Positions 26,393 to 35,133 of a DNA stretch of 64,000 nucleotides are shown one piece after another; position 1 is the stretch's first letter; each line of letters starts with the position of its first letter. The notes under the pieces are model-generated. The model did no database searches. It saw only the letters and a list, made by a program, of their open reading frames with translations, and had not been told where the DNA came from. The stretch comes from Chryseobacterium sp. MEBOG06 (GTDB taxonomy: Bacteria; Bacteroidota; Bacteroidia; Flavobacteriales; Weeksellaceae): the NCBI RefSeq assembly GCF_021869765.1, contig NZ_CP084580.1, positions 1 to 64,000 on the forward strand, read 5' to 3'. The translations under genes were made by a program, and so were the position numbers.

Positions 26393-27928
26393 ATGTTGAT
26401 CAAAATTTATGGAAGTGCCATTCATGGTGTTTCCGCTCAGACCATAACTATTGAAGTAAATGTAGATACCGGAGGAGTAGGGTATCACTTGGTTGGACTC
26501 CCTGATAATGCTATTAAAGAAAGCAGTTACAGGATTTCTGCTGCATTGAAGAATGTAAACTACAAGATTCCGGGGAAAAAGATTACTATTAATATGGCTC
26601 CGGCAGACCTTAGAAAAGAAGGTTCTGCTTATGACTTGAGTATCGCTATTGGAATTTTAGCGGCATCAGATCAAATTCTAGCTGAAGAAATTCAAAACTA
26701 TATCATTATGGGAGAGCTTTCGCTGGACGGAAGTTTACAGCCCATCAAAGGAGTCTTACCCATCGCTATTCAGGCAAAAGAAGAAGGCTTTAAAGGAATT
26801 ATTCTTCCTGTTCAAAATGCGAGAGAAGCAGCTATTGTGAGTGATCTTGACGTATATGGAGTGGAAAATATTAAAGAGGTGATTGACTTTTTTAACGAAG
26901 GAAAGGTTCTTGAGAAAGTAGTGCTGGATACCAGAAAAGAATTTCATGAAAAGATTAATAATTTCCCCTTTGATTTTTCTGAAGTTAAAGGTCAGGAAAC
27001 AGCCAAAAGAGCTATGGAAGTTGCCGCAGCCGGTGGGCACAATATTATCCTGATCGGACCTCCGGGAAGTGGAAAAACAATGCTTGCCAAAAGAGTTCCA
27101 AGTATCTTGCCTCCACTTACCTTAAAAGAAGCGCTGGAAACCACAAAGATACATTCCGTGGCAGGTAAAATGGGAACCGAATCATCCCTCATGACTGTTC
27201 GGCCCTTCAGAGCTCCTCACCATACAATCTCAGACGTAGCACTCGTTGGTGGAGGAAGCTATCCGCAGCCTGGAGAAATTTCTCTTGCCCACAACGGAGT
27301 CCTGTTTCTGGATGAAATGCCGGAATTTAAACGAACCGTATTGGAAGTAATGCGTCAGCCTTTAGAAGACCGTGAGGTGACCATTTCAAGAGCGCGTTTT
27401 ACCGTAAATTATCCTGCAAGCTTCATGCTGGTAGCCTCAATGAATCCGAGTCCAAGTGGTTTTTTTCCGGATGATCCCAGCAATACCTCTTCAGTATATG
27501 AAATGCAGCGGTACATGAATAAGCTTTCCGGACCGCTTCTGGATAGAATAGATATTCATATTGAAGTTCAGAAAGTGGAATTTGAACAGCTCTCCGAAAA
27601 AAGGAAAGGTGAAAAAAGTAAGGATATAAGGGAACGGGTGCAGAAAGCAAGAGAAATTCAAAATGAGAGATATAAAAATCTTAACATCAGTAGTAATGCT
27701 CAGATTGGTCCCAGGGAAATTGAAGCTTTTTGTGAGCTGGACGAAAGTTCTTTTAATCTTATAAAGATAGCTATGGAAAAACTGAATCTTTCCGCAAGAG
27801 CCTACGATAGAATTCTTAAAGTTGCCAGAACCATTGCTGATCTTGATGGCTCAGAAAATATTCTTTCCCAACATATTTCTGAAGCCATACAATACAGAAG
27901 CTTGGACAGAGAGTTTTGGAATGGATAA
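26393..27928 (+). CDS. comM: YifB/ComM-family Mg-chelatase-like AAA+ ATPase
   Basis: 511-residue cytoplasmic ATPase. The N-terminal ~170 residues form the ChlI-like/Lon-protease-like domain (ITIEVNVDTGGVGYHLVGLPD at 16-36, YDLSIAIGILAASDQI). The AAA+ core has Walker A GPPGSGKT (~222-229), Walker B VLFLDEMPEF, sensor FMLVASMNPSPSG, and the C-terminal Mg-chelatase helix bundle (LNLSARAYDRILKVARTIADLDGS). In naturally competent bacteria ComM is a hexameric helicase that promotes branch migration during transformation; in others it acts in recombination. The zinc-cysteine cluster often seen after PSGFF is reduced here (no CPCG). It is a stand-alone gene. Confidence 0.95.
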   Translation: MLIKIYGSAIHGVSAQTITIEVNVDTGGVGYHLVGLPDNAIKESSYRISAALKNVNYKIPGKKITINMAPADLRKEGSAYDLSIAIGILAASDQILAEEIQNYIIMGELSLDGSLQPIKGVLPIAIQAKEEGFKGIILPVQNAREAAIVSDLDVYGVENIKEVIDFFNEGKVLEKVVLDTRKEFHEKINNFPFDFSEVKGQETAKRAMEVAAAGGHNIILIGPPGSGKTMLAKRVPSILPPLTLKEALETTKIHSVAGKMGTESSLMTVRPFRAPHHTISDVALVGGGSYPQPGEISLAHNGVLFLDEMPEFKRTVLEVMRQPLEDREVTISRARFTVNYPASFMLVASMNPSPSGFFPDDPSNTSSVYEMQRYMNKLSGPLLDRIDIHIEVQKVEFEQLSEKRKGEKSKDIRERVQKAREIQNERYKNLNISSNAQIGPREIEAFCELDESSFNLIKIAMEKLNLSARAYDRILKVARTIADLDGSENILSQHISEAIQYRSLDREFWNG

Positions 27929-27968
27929 TGTGGACCTCTTTTTTATAGCAAATAGGTTAGGTTGTATT

Positions 27969-28886
27969 TTATACCCCGTTTATTTCTGGGTCTAATTTAA
28001 GATTGATAAAAAATGGATTGTTGTAGGCTTTAGGAACCCATTGAAACCCATTATTTACCTTATTTATATACCCTATACCCGGCCATGGAAGGTGAGCAGA
28101 GCAGATAAGTGTTCTGTTTTTGTAACAAGTTTCCAGAACTTTCTTACGGGTTTCAATTCCTGTTTCAAAGTCTATATCCCATTGCGTTCCCCAGTCCGGC
28201 TTCGCAATAAGTAAAGGAGAATGAAAGATATCTACCACATTGGTGAGTGACAGATTTCCATTATACACCGTATATATAATATGCCCTGGAGTAGGCTGTG
28301 TTTGAATACATGAGAAAAGATTGTCTCCCATTTCAAATTTTGTAAGTAGATTATCAATAGAAGAAAGGATTTTTCTGACCAGAGGAATACTGGGTTTCCC
28401 GCCTTCAGGATTTTTACTTTTTTGAAAATCTGGTGTATCAGTCATCCAGAATTCAAATTCCTGGCGCGAAATGTAGTAATGTGCATGAGGGAATACAAAA
28501 TCACCGTTCTTAGAAAGGATTCCTCCTATATGGTCTCTGTGAGCATGGGTAATCAGAACATCCGTTATAGACTCAGGGGTAAATCCTGCCGCTGCAAGAC
28601 TATATAATAGCTGCCCTGCATGCTCTTCATCATAAAATCCCTCTCCGGTATCTACTAAAATGATACGTTCATCTTTTTTGACAAGCATTACGTTAATAGG
28701 CGCTTCATAATAAGACTCCGATAAATAAAGATTACGGAGTTCATTTTTTACAAGACTTTGAGGGATTCCGGGAGCTAAAATCGGCTGATGATAACCTATA
28801 CCAAAATAGCCGTCAGAAAGTATAAAAATATCCAGTTCATTGCATGGAATATGTATAAATCCATGATCTCTCAGTTTTTGGTCCAT
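27969..28886 (-). CDS. MBL-fold metallo-hydrolase
   Basis: 305-residue protein of the metallo-beta-lactamase superfamily. The metal-binding signature LITHAHRDHIGG (His-x-His-x-Asp-His, near residues 113-118) is complete, a second-metal Asp is present in ILVDTGEG, and downstream His residues occur in PTPGHIIYTVYNG and VVDIFHSPL, then SAHLPWPGIGY. No signal peptide is visible, so it is cytoplasmic. The overall pattern resembles N-acyl-homoserine-lactonase/quorum-quenching-type and glyoxalase-II-like hydrolases, but the substrate cannot be stated. It is convergent with the ComM-like gene and separate from the spondin gene. Confidence 0.9.
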   Translation of the reverse strand: MDQKLRDHGFIHIPCNELDIFILSDGYFGIGYHQPILAPGIPQSLVKNELRNLYLSESYYEAPINVMLVKKDERIILVDTGEGFYDEEHAGQLLYSLAAAGFTPESITDVLITHAHRDHIGGILSKNGDFVFPHAHYYISRQEFEFWMTDTPDFQKSKNPEGGKPSIPLVRKILSSIDNLLTKFEMGDNLFSCIQTQPTPGHIIYTVYNGNLSLTNVVDIFHSPLLIAKPDWGTQWDIDFETGIETRKKVLETCYKNRTLICSAHLPWPGIGYINKVNNGFQWVPKAYNNPFFINLKLDPEINGV

Positions 28887-29064
28887 ATTAAAAATGAGGC
28901 GTATTTTGTTTTTGCAAATTTAAATAATATTCTGATATCATTGATTCTCAACTGAGAAATTGATAAGTTAACTCTGTGTTTTAAACTTTTAAGAGGTTGG
29001 TATTTATGTTTTTAAATTGCTTTTTTTTGCTAAAATATCTCGGAATATAAGTTAACTATTAAAA

Positions 29065-29095
29065 ACACCGCCCGGACATATTGCCTGAGCGGTGT
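29065..29095 (-). terminator. terminator of the spondin-domain gene
   Basis: On the minus strand ACACCGC pairs with GCGGTGT, with additional inner G/C pairs, followed by TTTTTAATAG. It is 20 bp beyond the stop codon. Confidence 0.8.
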
Positions 29096-29114
29096 GATCC
29101 AGCAAAATATTAAA

Positions 29115-30338
29115 TTAATTCACAGTTACTTTGATCACATTCTGCACCGCAGGAACCGGATATTGGCTCCCTACTTTAGAAATGTTCATGTTTTCAGGCT
29201 GTGGAGTCCCCCCGAACAGTGCCTGATGATTTCCGGCTCCAGGATACTGATCAATCCCGGTTCCCGAATCAAATAGTGTAGTTTTTGAAGTAAGATCTCC
29301 TTTAGCATTGGCTTCGATACTTTGTTCATTGGCGTAGAACCAGTCATTTGAAAAACCAAACATGGTTGCATAAGCAATTTTATCCCCCGGGTCTGCAGTG
29401 AAAGCAGCCATAACCTTATTTCCTGGTGTCACTGGTGCGTTTCCGGCAATATATACTGCTTTTACATTGGATAAAGCTTTCAGACTGTTTTGAAGTTTTG
29501 TTACATTTCCAGACTGAGCAATCTCTTTTAGTCCCATTCCGCTGTCACTTTTCCCCAGTTCATAAATTGGATTTTTATCCCCGTGGTAAACAACAACAAT
29601 TGCAGGAGAAAGACCTGTCATAATTCCAGTATTGGCATTTAACTTCAACTTCATTTTATCAATATTTCCCATTTGGGCAATATCTGTAATTTCAGGATTT
29701 GAAAGAGCATTAGGAGTAAAAAATGGAGCACTGTTTAGCAGCTGAGATCCATTGTAATTAGAAACGGCCCATACTCCGGGTGAAAAAGGAGTTTCATTGG
29801 CTGTTCCGCCTGAGGTATTGGTAATGGTCAGTGTAAACTCAGAGGTTACATCATTATAAGCAAGGTTTAGTTTCATCAGCTGGGAGGCATTTACATTAGA
29901 AACCTGCATGATGGGTTTACTTTCCGGCTGCCCTGTCATGTTGTCTTTCGTTCCGTTGTCCCATAATAATACACTTGAAGAGACATCTCCGGTGATGGCA
30001 TTTCCATTCATGTCAAAAAGTTTAATTCCAGGTTGTTGAGAAGCGAAAAACCAGTCTTTGGACGCTCCATACATCGTTGCCAACATTAAAGCCTGTGTTT
30101 TTCCTGCACTGAACTTAATAGAAACAGACTGTCCTGGCAGAATAACCGGAGCAGTTCCTGTTCCCTGGAAGTTTCCGCTTTGTACAAAATCTTTTGGGGT
30201 AACTATATTTTCAAAAGTAATTGTCCTTTGAGATGGCGTATCCATCATATTGTTTTCCGAATTATCACATGATGCAAGTACCAATGCAGCAAGAATACCG
30301 GCCGCTGGAGCCACGATTTTAAAAAAGGTCTTTTTCAT
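29115..30338 (-). CDS. tandem spondin-domain lipoprotein
   Basis: 407-residue lipoprotein with lipobox Cys24 (VLASC) and a short polar spacer. It contains two homologous halves of the spondin_N type. The first has TFENIVTPKDFVQSGNFQG and ATMYGASKDWFFASQQPGIKLFD with NGNAITGDVSSSVLLWDNGT; the second has PGDKIAYATMFGFSNDWFYANEQSIE with AKGDLTSKTTLFDSGT. These 'MYGxSxDWF' and 'LWDxGT' motifs are diagnostic of bacterial spondin-domain proteins, which are beta-sandwich proteins of unknown role at the cell surface. The halves appear to be an internal duplication. It stands alone with its own terminator. Confidence 0.85.
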   Translation of the reverse strand: MKKTFFKIVAPAAGILAALVLASCDNSENNMMDTPSQRTITFENIVTPKDFVQSGNFQGTGTAPVILPGQSVSIKFSAGKTQALMLATMYGASKDWFFASQQPGIKLFDMNGNAITGDVSSSVLLWDNGTKDNMTGQPESKPIMQVSNVNASQLMKLNLAYNDVTSEFTLTITNTSGGTANETPFSPGVWAVSNYNGSQLLNSAPFFTPNALSNPEITDIAQMGNIDKMKLKLNANTGIMTGLSPAIVVVYHGDKNPIYELGKSDSGMGLKEIAQSGNVTKLQNSLKALSNVKAVYIAGNAPVTPGNKVMAAFTADPGDKIAYATMFGFSNDWFYANEQSIEANAKGDLTSKTTLFDSGTGIDQYPGAGNHQALFGGTPQPENMNISKVGSQYPVPAVQNVIKVTVN

Positions 30339-30541
30339 AAGAATAAATTTTTAATAATTATTATTGATTATTAAAAGTATAGTCGAGCCCTTTTTTTAAT
30401 CCTGACAAAAAAGATAAAAATAATTTCTTACTGAATAAAAGATGCGTCAGGTTTTGTCGCAGTACAGGAAGATATTTGTAGTAAGTTAAAGGAAAATAAT
30501 TTCTCTGTGATTTTAATTAATCCCAAAGCAAAGAACATTCA

Positions 30542-30835
30542 ATGAATAATTTTAGGGTATTAACTAAAGATTTTTCAGCTAATGAAAGTGCTGTCATAGA
30601 TATCAGATCTTTAGGACTTATAAATAGGTTCGGAACATTAATATTTGAAAATCAAACAGGAAAGGCAGCTCAATTTTCTTGGCAGAGAGATGAGACTCCT
30701 TACGGTGAAAAAAGGACAGGCTATTTTAAAGAGATAATGAATGATCTAGGGGTAAAAGTAAGCCATTATAAAGGTTTTATCACCGTTACCAATGGAGGTG
30801 GAAGTCAGCATTTGGAAGTGGAATTACAAGTGTGA
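30542..30835 (+). CDS. small hypothetical protein
   Basis: 97 residues, not recognised. No signal peptide or membrane helix. The sequence alternates beta-like stretches (AVIDIRSLG, GTLIFENQTG, GFITVTNGG, HLEVELQV) and looks like a compact beta-rich domain. A second plus-frame ORF overlapping its end (30792-30992) is not credible. It is divergent from the spondin gene. Confidence 0.6.
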   Translation: MNNFRVLTKDFSANESAVIDIRSLGLINRFGTLIFENQTGKAAQFSWQRDETPYGEKRTGYFKEIMNDLGVKVSHYKGFITVTNGGGSQHLEVELQV

Positions 30836-30903
30836 TGAAGAATCTTTATATTCCATTTGTCCCTTCCAGAATCACCCGAGTCATTTTAATCTTCAAAATA
30901 AAA

Positions 30904-30930
30904 AAACCGTGAAAGTAAATTTCACGGTTT
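30904..30930 (-). terminator. terminator of the S46 peptidase gene
   Basis: AAACCGTGAAA and TTTCACGGTTT form a perfect 11-bp stem; on the minus strand the T-run continues TTTTATTTT. It may also stop plus transcription from the small gene, with a weaker tail. Confidence 0.85.
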
Positions 30931-30950
30931 CAAAAATAGATCAAAAAAGA

Positions 30951-33158
30951 TTATTTTTTCTTTATTTTCTTGGGAGTTACAGTAGTTCCTGAATTTTTAG
31001 ATTTTGTATCAGCCGGAGTATTGGCATCTCTTACAAGCTTTAATTCATCAACTATTCTTCTTGCACCCGCATATTTATCGATTGTCCAAAGAACGAAACG
31101 AACGTCTACGTTGATTGTTTTCTGAAACTCAGGCTCGAATACGATATCACCGCTTAATGCTTCGCTGTTTCCATCGAATGCGATACCAATAAGGTTTCCA
31201 TCTCCATCAATTACCGGAGAACCAGAGTTCCCACCTGTAATATCATTGTTAGAAAGGAAGTTTACCGGCATATAACCAGCAGCATCAGCATACTGTCCGA
31301 AATCCTTAAGGTTATAAAGATCGATCACTCGTTGAGGAAGGTCAAACTCTTCATCACCTTTCTTGTATTTTCCAACAAGACCAGTCATGTCAGTATAATA
31401 GTTATCCGTAATACCGAAATAGTTTCTGTCATTTCTGATAGGAAGCTTATCTACAGTACCATAAGTTAATCTCATTGTAGAGTTAGCATCAGGATAGAAT
31501 TTCTTCTCAGGCATTGCCTTCATTAATCCTGCTAAGAACAGACGGTTCTTTTTTGCAAAATTGTCATCTACCTGAACGTATCTTTCGGTGCTCATTTTTT
31601 GGTCAGCAACAATTCCGTTAGCAGCTTTCCAAAGTGGATCAGCATCAAGCTTCAATGGATCTGGATTCAGTAAGAAGTTTGTTGCAGAAGTTTTGTTTGC
31701 AAAAATTGAAGAGTAGGCCAGATTAGAAACTGTTTTAGCATCCAGTCCTAAAATAGTAGCAGAAGCAATTTCTTTATTGGTTACTTTTGTTTGGTACAGG
31801 TTTACCATAGAAGTAAGCATTTCTCCTTCCAAACTAGTATTGATATTTTCATAAGCCGCTTTAATGGCAGCTTCAGTTTTAGCTTTCATAGCCAATCTTC
31901 CCTGCATATCCTGAGCAGCATAAGCCTTAAGAGCAGATCCTACCTGCATAGCAAGAGACATGTATTTTGCATTTTTTGAGAATTGAGAAGCATAGTTTCT
32001 TTCAACATTTCTTTCAGAAACCTGCTTATAATAAGCCTGGATGTCTTCCAAAATACCGTCATAAGATTCATTTCCAGACATCATAGACCATTTTCTGAAG
32101 ATGTCTTCGGTTTTTTGCTTATCAGCAATCGTTCCGTTTTTCTCTACCGCATCAATCGTTCCTTGTCTGTTCTTCCAGTAGTTGGCTACAGAAGCATATT
32201 GAGAAGCATAATTAAGCTGAGTAGCTTTATCCTTATCCATATATTTCTTCATTACGTCCATAGCTAATTTGGAAGCTTCAACCCATGCCGGGTAATCTTT
32301 GCTTACCATTTGCTCAATTCCGTAAGAAGTAAGGTAACGGTTTGTTCTACCGGGATATCCTAAGATCATAGAGAAATCACCAGGCTTAATTCCTTTAAGA
32401 GAAACCGGCAGGAAATGCTTAGGCTTCAAAGGAGTGTTGCTTGGAGAATATTCAGCAGGGTTTCCTGCAGCATCAGCGTATACTCTGAAAACCGTAAAGT
32501 CAGCAGTATGTCTTGGCCATTCCCAGTTGTCTGTATCTCCTCCGAATTTTCCTAATGATGAAGGTGGAGCACCTACCAATCTGATATCTTTATAATCCTG
32601 GTATACGAAATAATAGAACTCATTTCCGTTAAAGAAATCTCTTACTACTACAGTATATTTTCCATTTGCAGAGTTTTCTGTTTGGATCGCTTTAGTTTCA
32701 GCGTCAATCACAGCTTTTCTCTCTGCTCCGGTCATATTATCGTTCAGTTTGGAAGTGATTCTTTTTGTAGCATCATCCATTCTCACTAAAAATCTTACAT
32801 AAAGATCCTTTGCATTGAATTCGTCTTTCTGTTTCATTGCCCAGAAACCATTCTTTAAATAGTCTTTTTCCGGAGTAGAAGCAGCGGCAACAGCACCATA
32901 ACCACAGTGGTGGTTGGTAAATATAAGTCCTTTATCAGAAACAATTTCACCTGTACAGAAACCACCGAAACTTACGATAGCATCCTTTAAGCTTGAATTG
33001 TTTACAGAATAAATTTCTTCAGGCGTCAGATGTAGGCCCTCTTTTTGCATATCAACACCGTTAAGTCTTTTGATGAGCATAAGCAGCCACATCCCCTCAT
33101 CCGCCCTCATCTGAGCAAAGCCCAGTAAGAAAGTGAATAGTAGAAATAGTCTTTTCAT
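30951..33158 (-). CDS. S46-family dipeptidyl-peptidase (DPP7/DPP11 type)
   Basis: 735-residue periplasmic serine exopeptidase that removes dipeptides from oligopeptide N-termini. The start at 33158 is chosen because it gives a proper signal peptide (MKRLFLLFTFLLGFAQMRA); the frame is open upstream to 33266. Catalytic motifs are intact: FTNHHCGYG (His, ~83), GGDTDNWEWPRHTADF (Asp) and TGGNSGSPV (Ser645). Eighteen residues after the Ser lies Gly663 (AFDGN), at the place where DPP11 has the Arg that selects Asp/Glu; Gly is typical of DPP7, which prefers hydrophobic P1 residues. Specificity is therefore predicted DPP7-like. The C-terminal Lys-rich tail (PKKIKKK) is unusual. Confidence 0.93.
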   Translation of the reverse strand: MKRLFLLFTFLLGFAQMRADEGMWLLMLIKRLNGVDMQKEGLHLTPEEIYSVNNSSLKDAIVSFGGFCTGEIVSDKGLIFTNHHCGYGAVAAASTPEKDYLKNGFWAMKQKDEFNAKDLYVRFLVRMDDATKRITSKLNDNMTGAERKAVIDAETKAIQTENSANGKYTVVVRDFFNGNEFYYFVYQDYKDIRLVGAPPSSLGKFGGDTDNWEWPRHTADFTVFRVYADAAGNPAEYSPSNTPLKPKHFLPVSLKGIKPGDFSMILGYPGRTNRYLTSYGIEQMVSKDYPAWVEASKLAMDVMKKYMDKDKATQLNYASQYASVANYWKNRQGTIDAVEKNGTIADKQKTEDIFRKWSMMSGNESYDGILEDIQAYYKQVSERNVERNYASQFSKNAKYMSLAMQVGSALKAYAAQDMQGRLAMKAKTEAAIKAAYENINTSLEGEMLTSMVNLYQTKVTNKEIASATILGLDAKTVSNLAYSSIFANKTSATNFLLNPDPLKLDADPLWKAANGIVADQKMSTERYVQVDDNFAKKNRLFLAGLMKAMPEKKFYPDANSTMRLTYGTVDKLPIRNDRNYFGITDNYYTDMTGLVGKYKKGDEEFDLPQRVIDLYNLKDFGQYADAAGYMPVNFLSNNDITGGNSGSPVIDGDGNLIGIAFDGNSEALSGDIVFEPEFQKTINVDVRFVLWTIDKYAGARRIVDELKLVRDANTPADTKSKNSGTTVTPKKIKKK

Positions 33159-33244
33159 TTTATAAAATAATTTTTGTGTCGCTAATTTACTAATTTTTAC
33201 GAGATTCTGTCCCGGATTGGTATGAAAATGGGATGATAATTCAC

Positions 33245-33679
33245 ATGAAAAAAATACTATTATCACTTTTTACGGTTTTGTTATTAGGAGTGGTTGTGAA
33301 TTGTTCCACAATACCGGGTAAAAATCCTAACCTACAAAGACAGTGGATGCTGATCACTTTCGATGGCTTTTCTAAAGATCAGCTGATCGCCAAGAAAGCT
33401 GAAATCAATTTGACATCCAGTATTGTTGATGGTAAAATTCAGGGAAGTGCTTACATGGGATGTAACAGAATGTCTTTTATTTCGGAGTTTAAAAAAGGAG
33501 GTAAGGTAAAAATATCTTCAGGCATCAGTACAATGATGGAGTGTCAGGATATGAAGCTGGAAACTTCTTTTCTGAAGAAATTTGAAACCATGACATCGTA
33601 TTTGGTAGAAGGACATTTTCTTACCTTATCAGATGGTAAAGGAAATACAATGAAGTTTGTAGCAGCAGATTGGGATTAA
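33245..33679 (+). CDS. META-domain lipoprotein
   Basis: 144-residue lipoprotein. The signal ends at the lipobox VVNC near residue 20. The rest is a META domain: RQWMLITFDGFSKDQL, then INLTSSIVDGKIQGSAYMGCNRMSF, FKKGGKVKISSGISTMMEC, and LKKFETMTSYLVEGHFLTLSDGKGNTMKFV. These match the HslJ-like family, whose members are linked to envelope stress and motility, with no enzyme activity known. Cys residues in MGCNR and MMECQ are typical. ATG 33245 is chosen over 33233 as it begins the signal. It is divergent from the peptidase gene by 86 bp. Confidence 0.88.
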   Translation: MKKILLSLFTVLLLGVVVNCSTIPGKNPNLQRQWMLITFDGFSKDQLIAKKAEINLTSSIVDGKIQGSAYMGCNRMSFISEFKKGGKVKISSGISTMMECQDMKLETSFLKKFETMTSYLVEGHFLTLSDGKGNTMKFVAADWD

Positions 33680-33704
33680 AAACAATATTATAATACTATA
33701 CTAA

Positions 33705-33731
33705 AAGTCCGCGGTGTCGCGGACTTCTTTT
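33705..33731 (+). terminator. terminator of the META gene
   Basis: AAGTCCGCG, loop GTGT, CGCGGACTT, then CTTTTTG: a perfect 9-bp G/C-rich stem with a T-run. Confidence 0.9.
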
Positions 33732-33750
33732 TGTTTGAAAAATCTAGTTC

Positions 33751-33786
33751 GGTTATCAGCTTTTAGTTGGTTATCAGTTTTTAGAG
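33751..33786 (+). repeat. short tandem repeat (18 bp x 2)
   Basis: GGTTATCAGCTTTTAGTT is followed directly by GGTTATCAGTTTTTAGAG (15 of 18 identical). It lies in a gap just after a terminator. Similar TTATCAG-rich repeats are a feature of some flavobacterial intergenic DNA, but I cannot count other copies here. Confidence 0.6.
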
Positions 33787-33884
33787 GTATTAGTTTTTTA
33801 TTTCCTCCGGATTTATAGTATTGAGAAATCCGGTACATGTCGTCTTTGTGTTCCTAGAATTTATAATGTTGTGATCTGCCTGTC

Positions 33885-34094
33885 TTATTGTTTTTTTCTG
33901 ATCTCATCGAAGCCTGCCATATTGGAGAAGCTTTTATTGGCTTTCCCTACACTGCAGTAAATGAGGGCAATATCTCGCGATATATCTGTTTCTGCTGCTG
34001 AACTTGCTGATTGAGCATAGAGGATGAAGTCAGAAGAGCGGGGAATGGTATAAAAAATAAATGTTTTTTCCATGGCTGACAGTTTATAATTCAT
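33885..34094 (-). CDS. small hypothetical protein
   Basis: 69 residues at most (alternative Met at residue 8, MEKTFIFYT). Not recognised; the sequence is soluble and balanced (SSAAETDISRDIALIYCSVGKANKSFSNMAGFDEIRKKQ). It lies downstream of the orphan LytTR gene on the same strand, and its upstream gap holds a 10-bp direct repeat with 20-bp period, so it may be a target of that regulator. Whether it is truly expressed is uncertain. Confidence 0.45.
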   Translation of the reverse strand: MNYKLSAMEKTFIFYTIPRSSDFILYAQSASSAAETDISRDIALIYCSVGKANKSFSNMAGFDEIRKKQ

Positions 34095-34166
34095 TGATAA
34101 CGAACTTAATTAAGAGGGAATTTTGGGAAGACTAAATTACCACCTATCCAGATCAGATAATAAGAA

Positions 34167-34196
34167 AATAGACCAACGGCAGAAATAATAGACCAA
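34167..34196 (-). promoter_or_regulatory. direct repeat, candidate regulator site
   Basis: AATAGACCAA at 34167-34176 and again at 34187-34196 (period 20 bp), between the orphan LytTR gene and the small minus-strand gene. The arrangement is close to, but one base shorter than, the usual 21-22 bp LytTR spacing. Confidence 0.4.
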
Positions 34197-34231
34197 TAGC
34201 ATTTTGTGAATCCGGTCGCAATGAGTTTGTT

Positions 34232-34939
34232 TTAAGGGTGAAAGAACGATAGGTTATCCTTGTAAGCTCTGCCGATGGGAAGTCTGATCTTATGTGCCAG
34301 TTCTATTTCATGACAGCTTTTTCCACGGATAAGGTGGCGGGGAACAGCATAACTTCTGTGTATCCTTACAAAAGTGTCAAAAAAATTCTTTTGGAGGAGA
34401 TTTCCGAGAGAATTTAAAATACAGTGATTTTTTTCAAGAGTTATGATTCTTGTATAATCTTTTAGAGCTTCCAGGTATAGGATATCTTTCATTTTAAGTT
34501 GAAGAATATTGCCGCCCTCTTTGATGTTGATACAGTTTTCACCTACCATAGCATCATAACATTTGCACTTTTCTTTGATTTCAAAAAAATTAAAAAGCCG
34601 CTGCATAGAAAGATGAAAACGCTCTGATAGTAAAGGTTTGGTAATAAAATCCAACGTATCGGTCTCGAAAACACTGGCTGCCAGCTCCGGATGGGAACTT
34701 ACAAAAATACAGGCAGGAATCTTTTGAGCCAGTTGGCGGAATTCCAGTCCGCTCATTCCTTTTAAATGGGTTTCTGTGATCAGAAGATCAATAGAGGAGT
34801 CGAGATAGGGAATTGCTTTTTCTGCCGAATCAAAAGAGCCGACAATCTGTATGTTTTCATACTGCCTGATATAATGCTGAAGAACCAGCCTGTCCAGTTC
34901 ATCATTATCAATAATCATACATTTAATATGGGTAATCAT
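34232..34939 (-). CDS. orphan LytTR regulator with atypical receiver (Glu at phosphosite)
   Basis: 235 residues: an N-terminal receiver (1-~120) and a C-terminal LytTR DNA-binding domain (~135-235: LQLKMKDILYLEALKDYTRIIT, FVRIHRSYAVPRHLI, KIRLPIGRAYKD). The receiver is degenerate: the position of the phosphorylated Asp is Glu56 (LLITETHLKGMSG, where LDI-MPG is usual), and the acidic pair is Asp11-Asn12 rather than Asp-Asp. Lys101 (FITKP) and the Ser80-Ser81 switch are kept. Glu can mimic phospho-Asp, so the protein may be constitutively active or controlled in another way. No histidine kinase lies nearby. Confidence 0.9.
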   Translation of the reverse strand: MITHIKCMIIDNDELDRLVLQHYIRQYENIQIVGSFDSAEKAIPYLDSSIDLLITETHLKGMSGLEFRQLAQKIPACIFVSSHPELAASVFETDTLDFITKPLLSERFHLSMQRLFNFFEIKEKCKCYDAMVGENCINIKEGGNILQLKMKDILYLEALKDYTRIITLEKNHCILNSLGNLLQKNFFDTFVRIHRSYAVPRHLIRGKSCHEIELAHKIRLPIGRAYKDNLSFFHP

Positions 34940-35133
34940 GATTGTCCGGATATTAATTTTTAACGTAAATGTCTAAAAACTAGAGAAATATTAATTAAAG
35001 TTACTGCTTTTTCACCAAATTCTGCGGATGCAAACTTAAATTTATATTAAAATATGTTATTAAATAAAAATTGATTTTGTTTTTTTTCGGAAAAATATTA
35101 ACTTGTAAAAATCATAAACATAGATAGAACTTA

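Noticed and set aside
30792..30992. Plus-strand 66-codon ORF after the small gene at 30542
   Set aside because: It overlaps that gene's end in another frame and runs through a terminator hairpin; no protein-like character.
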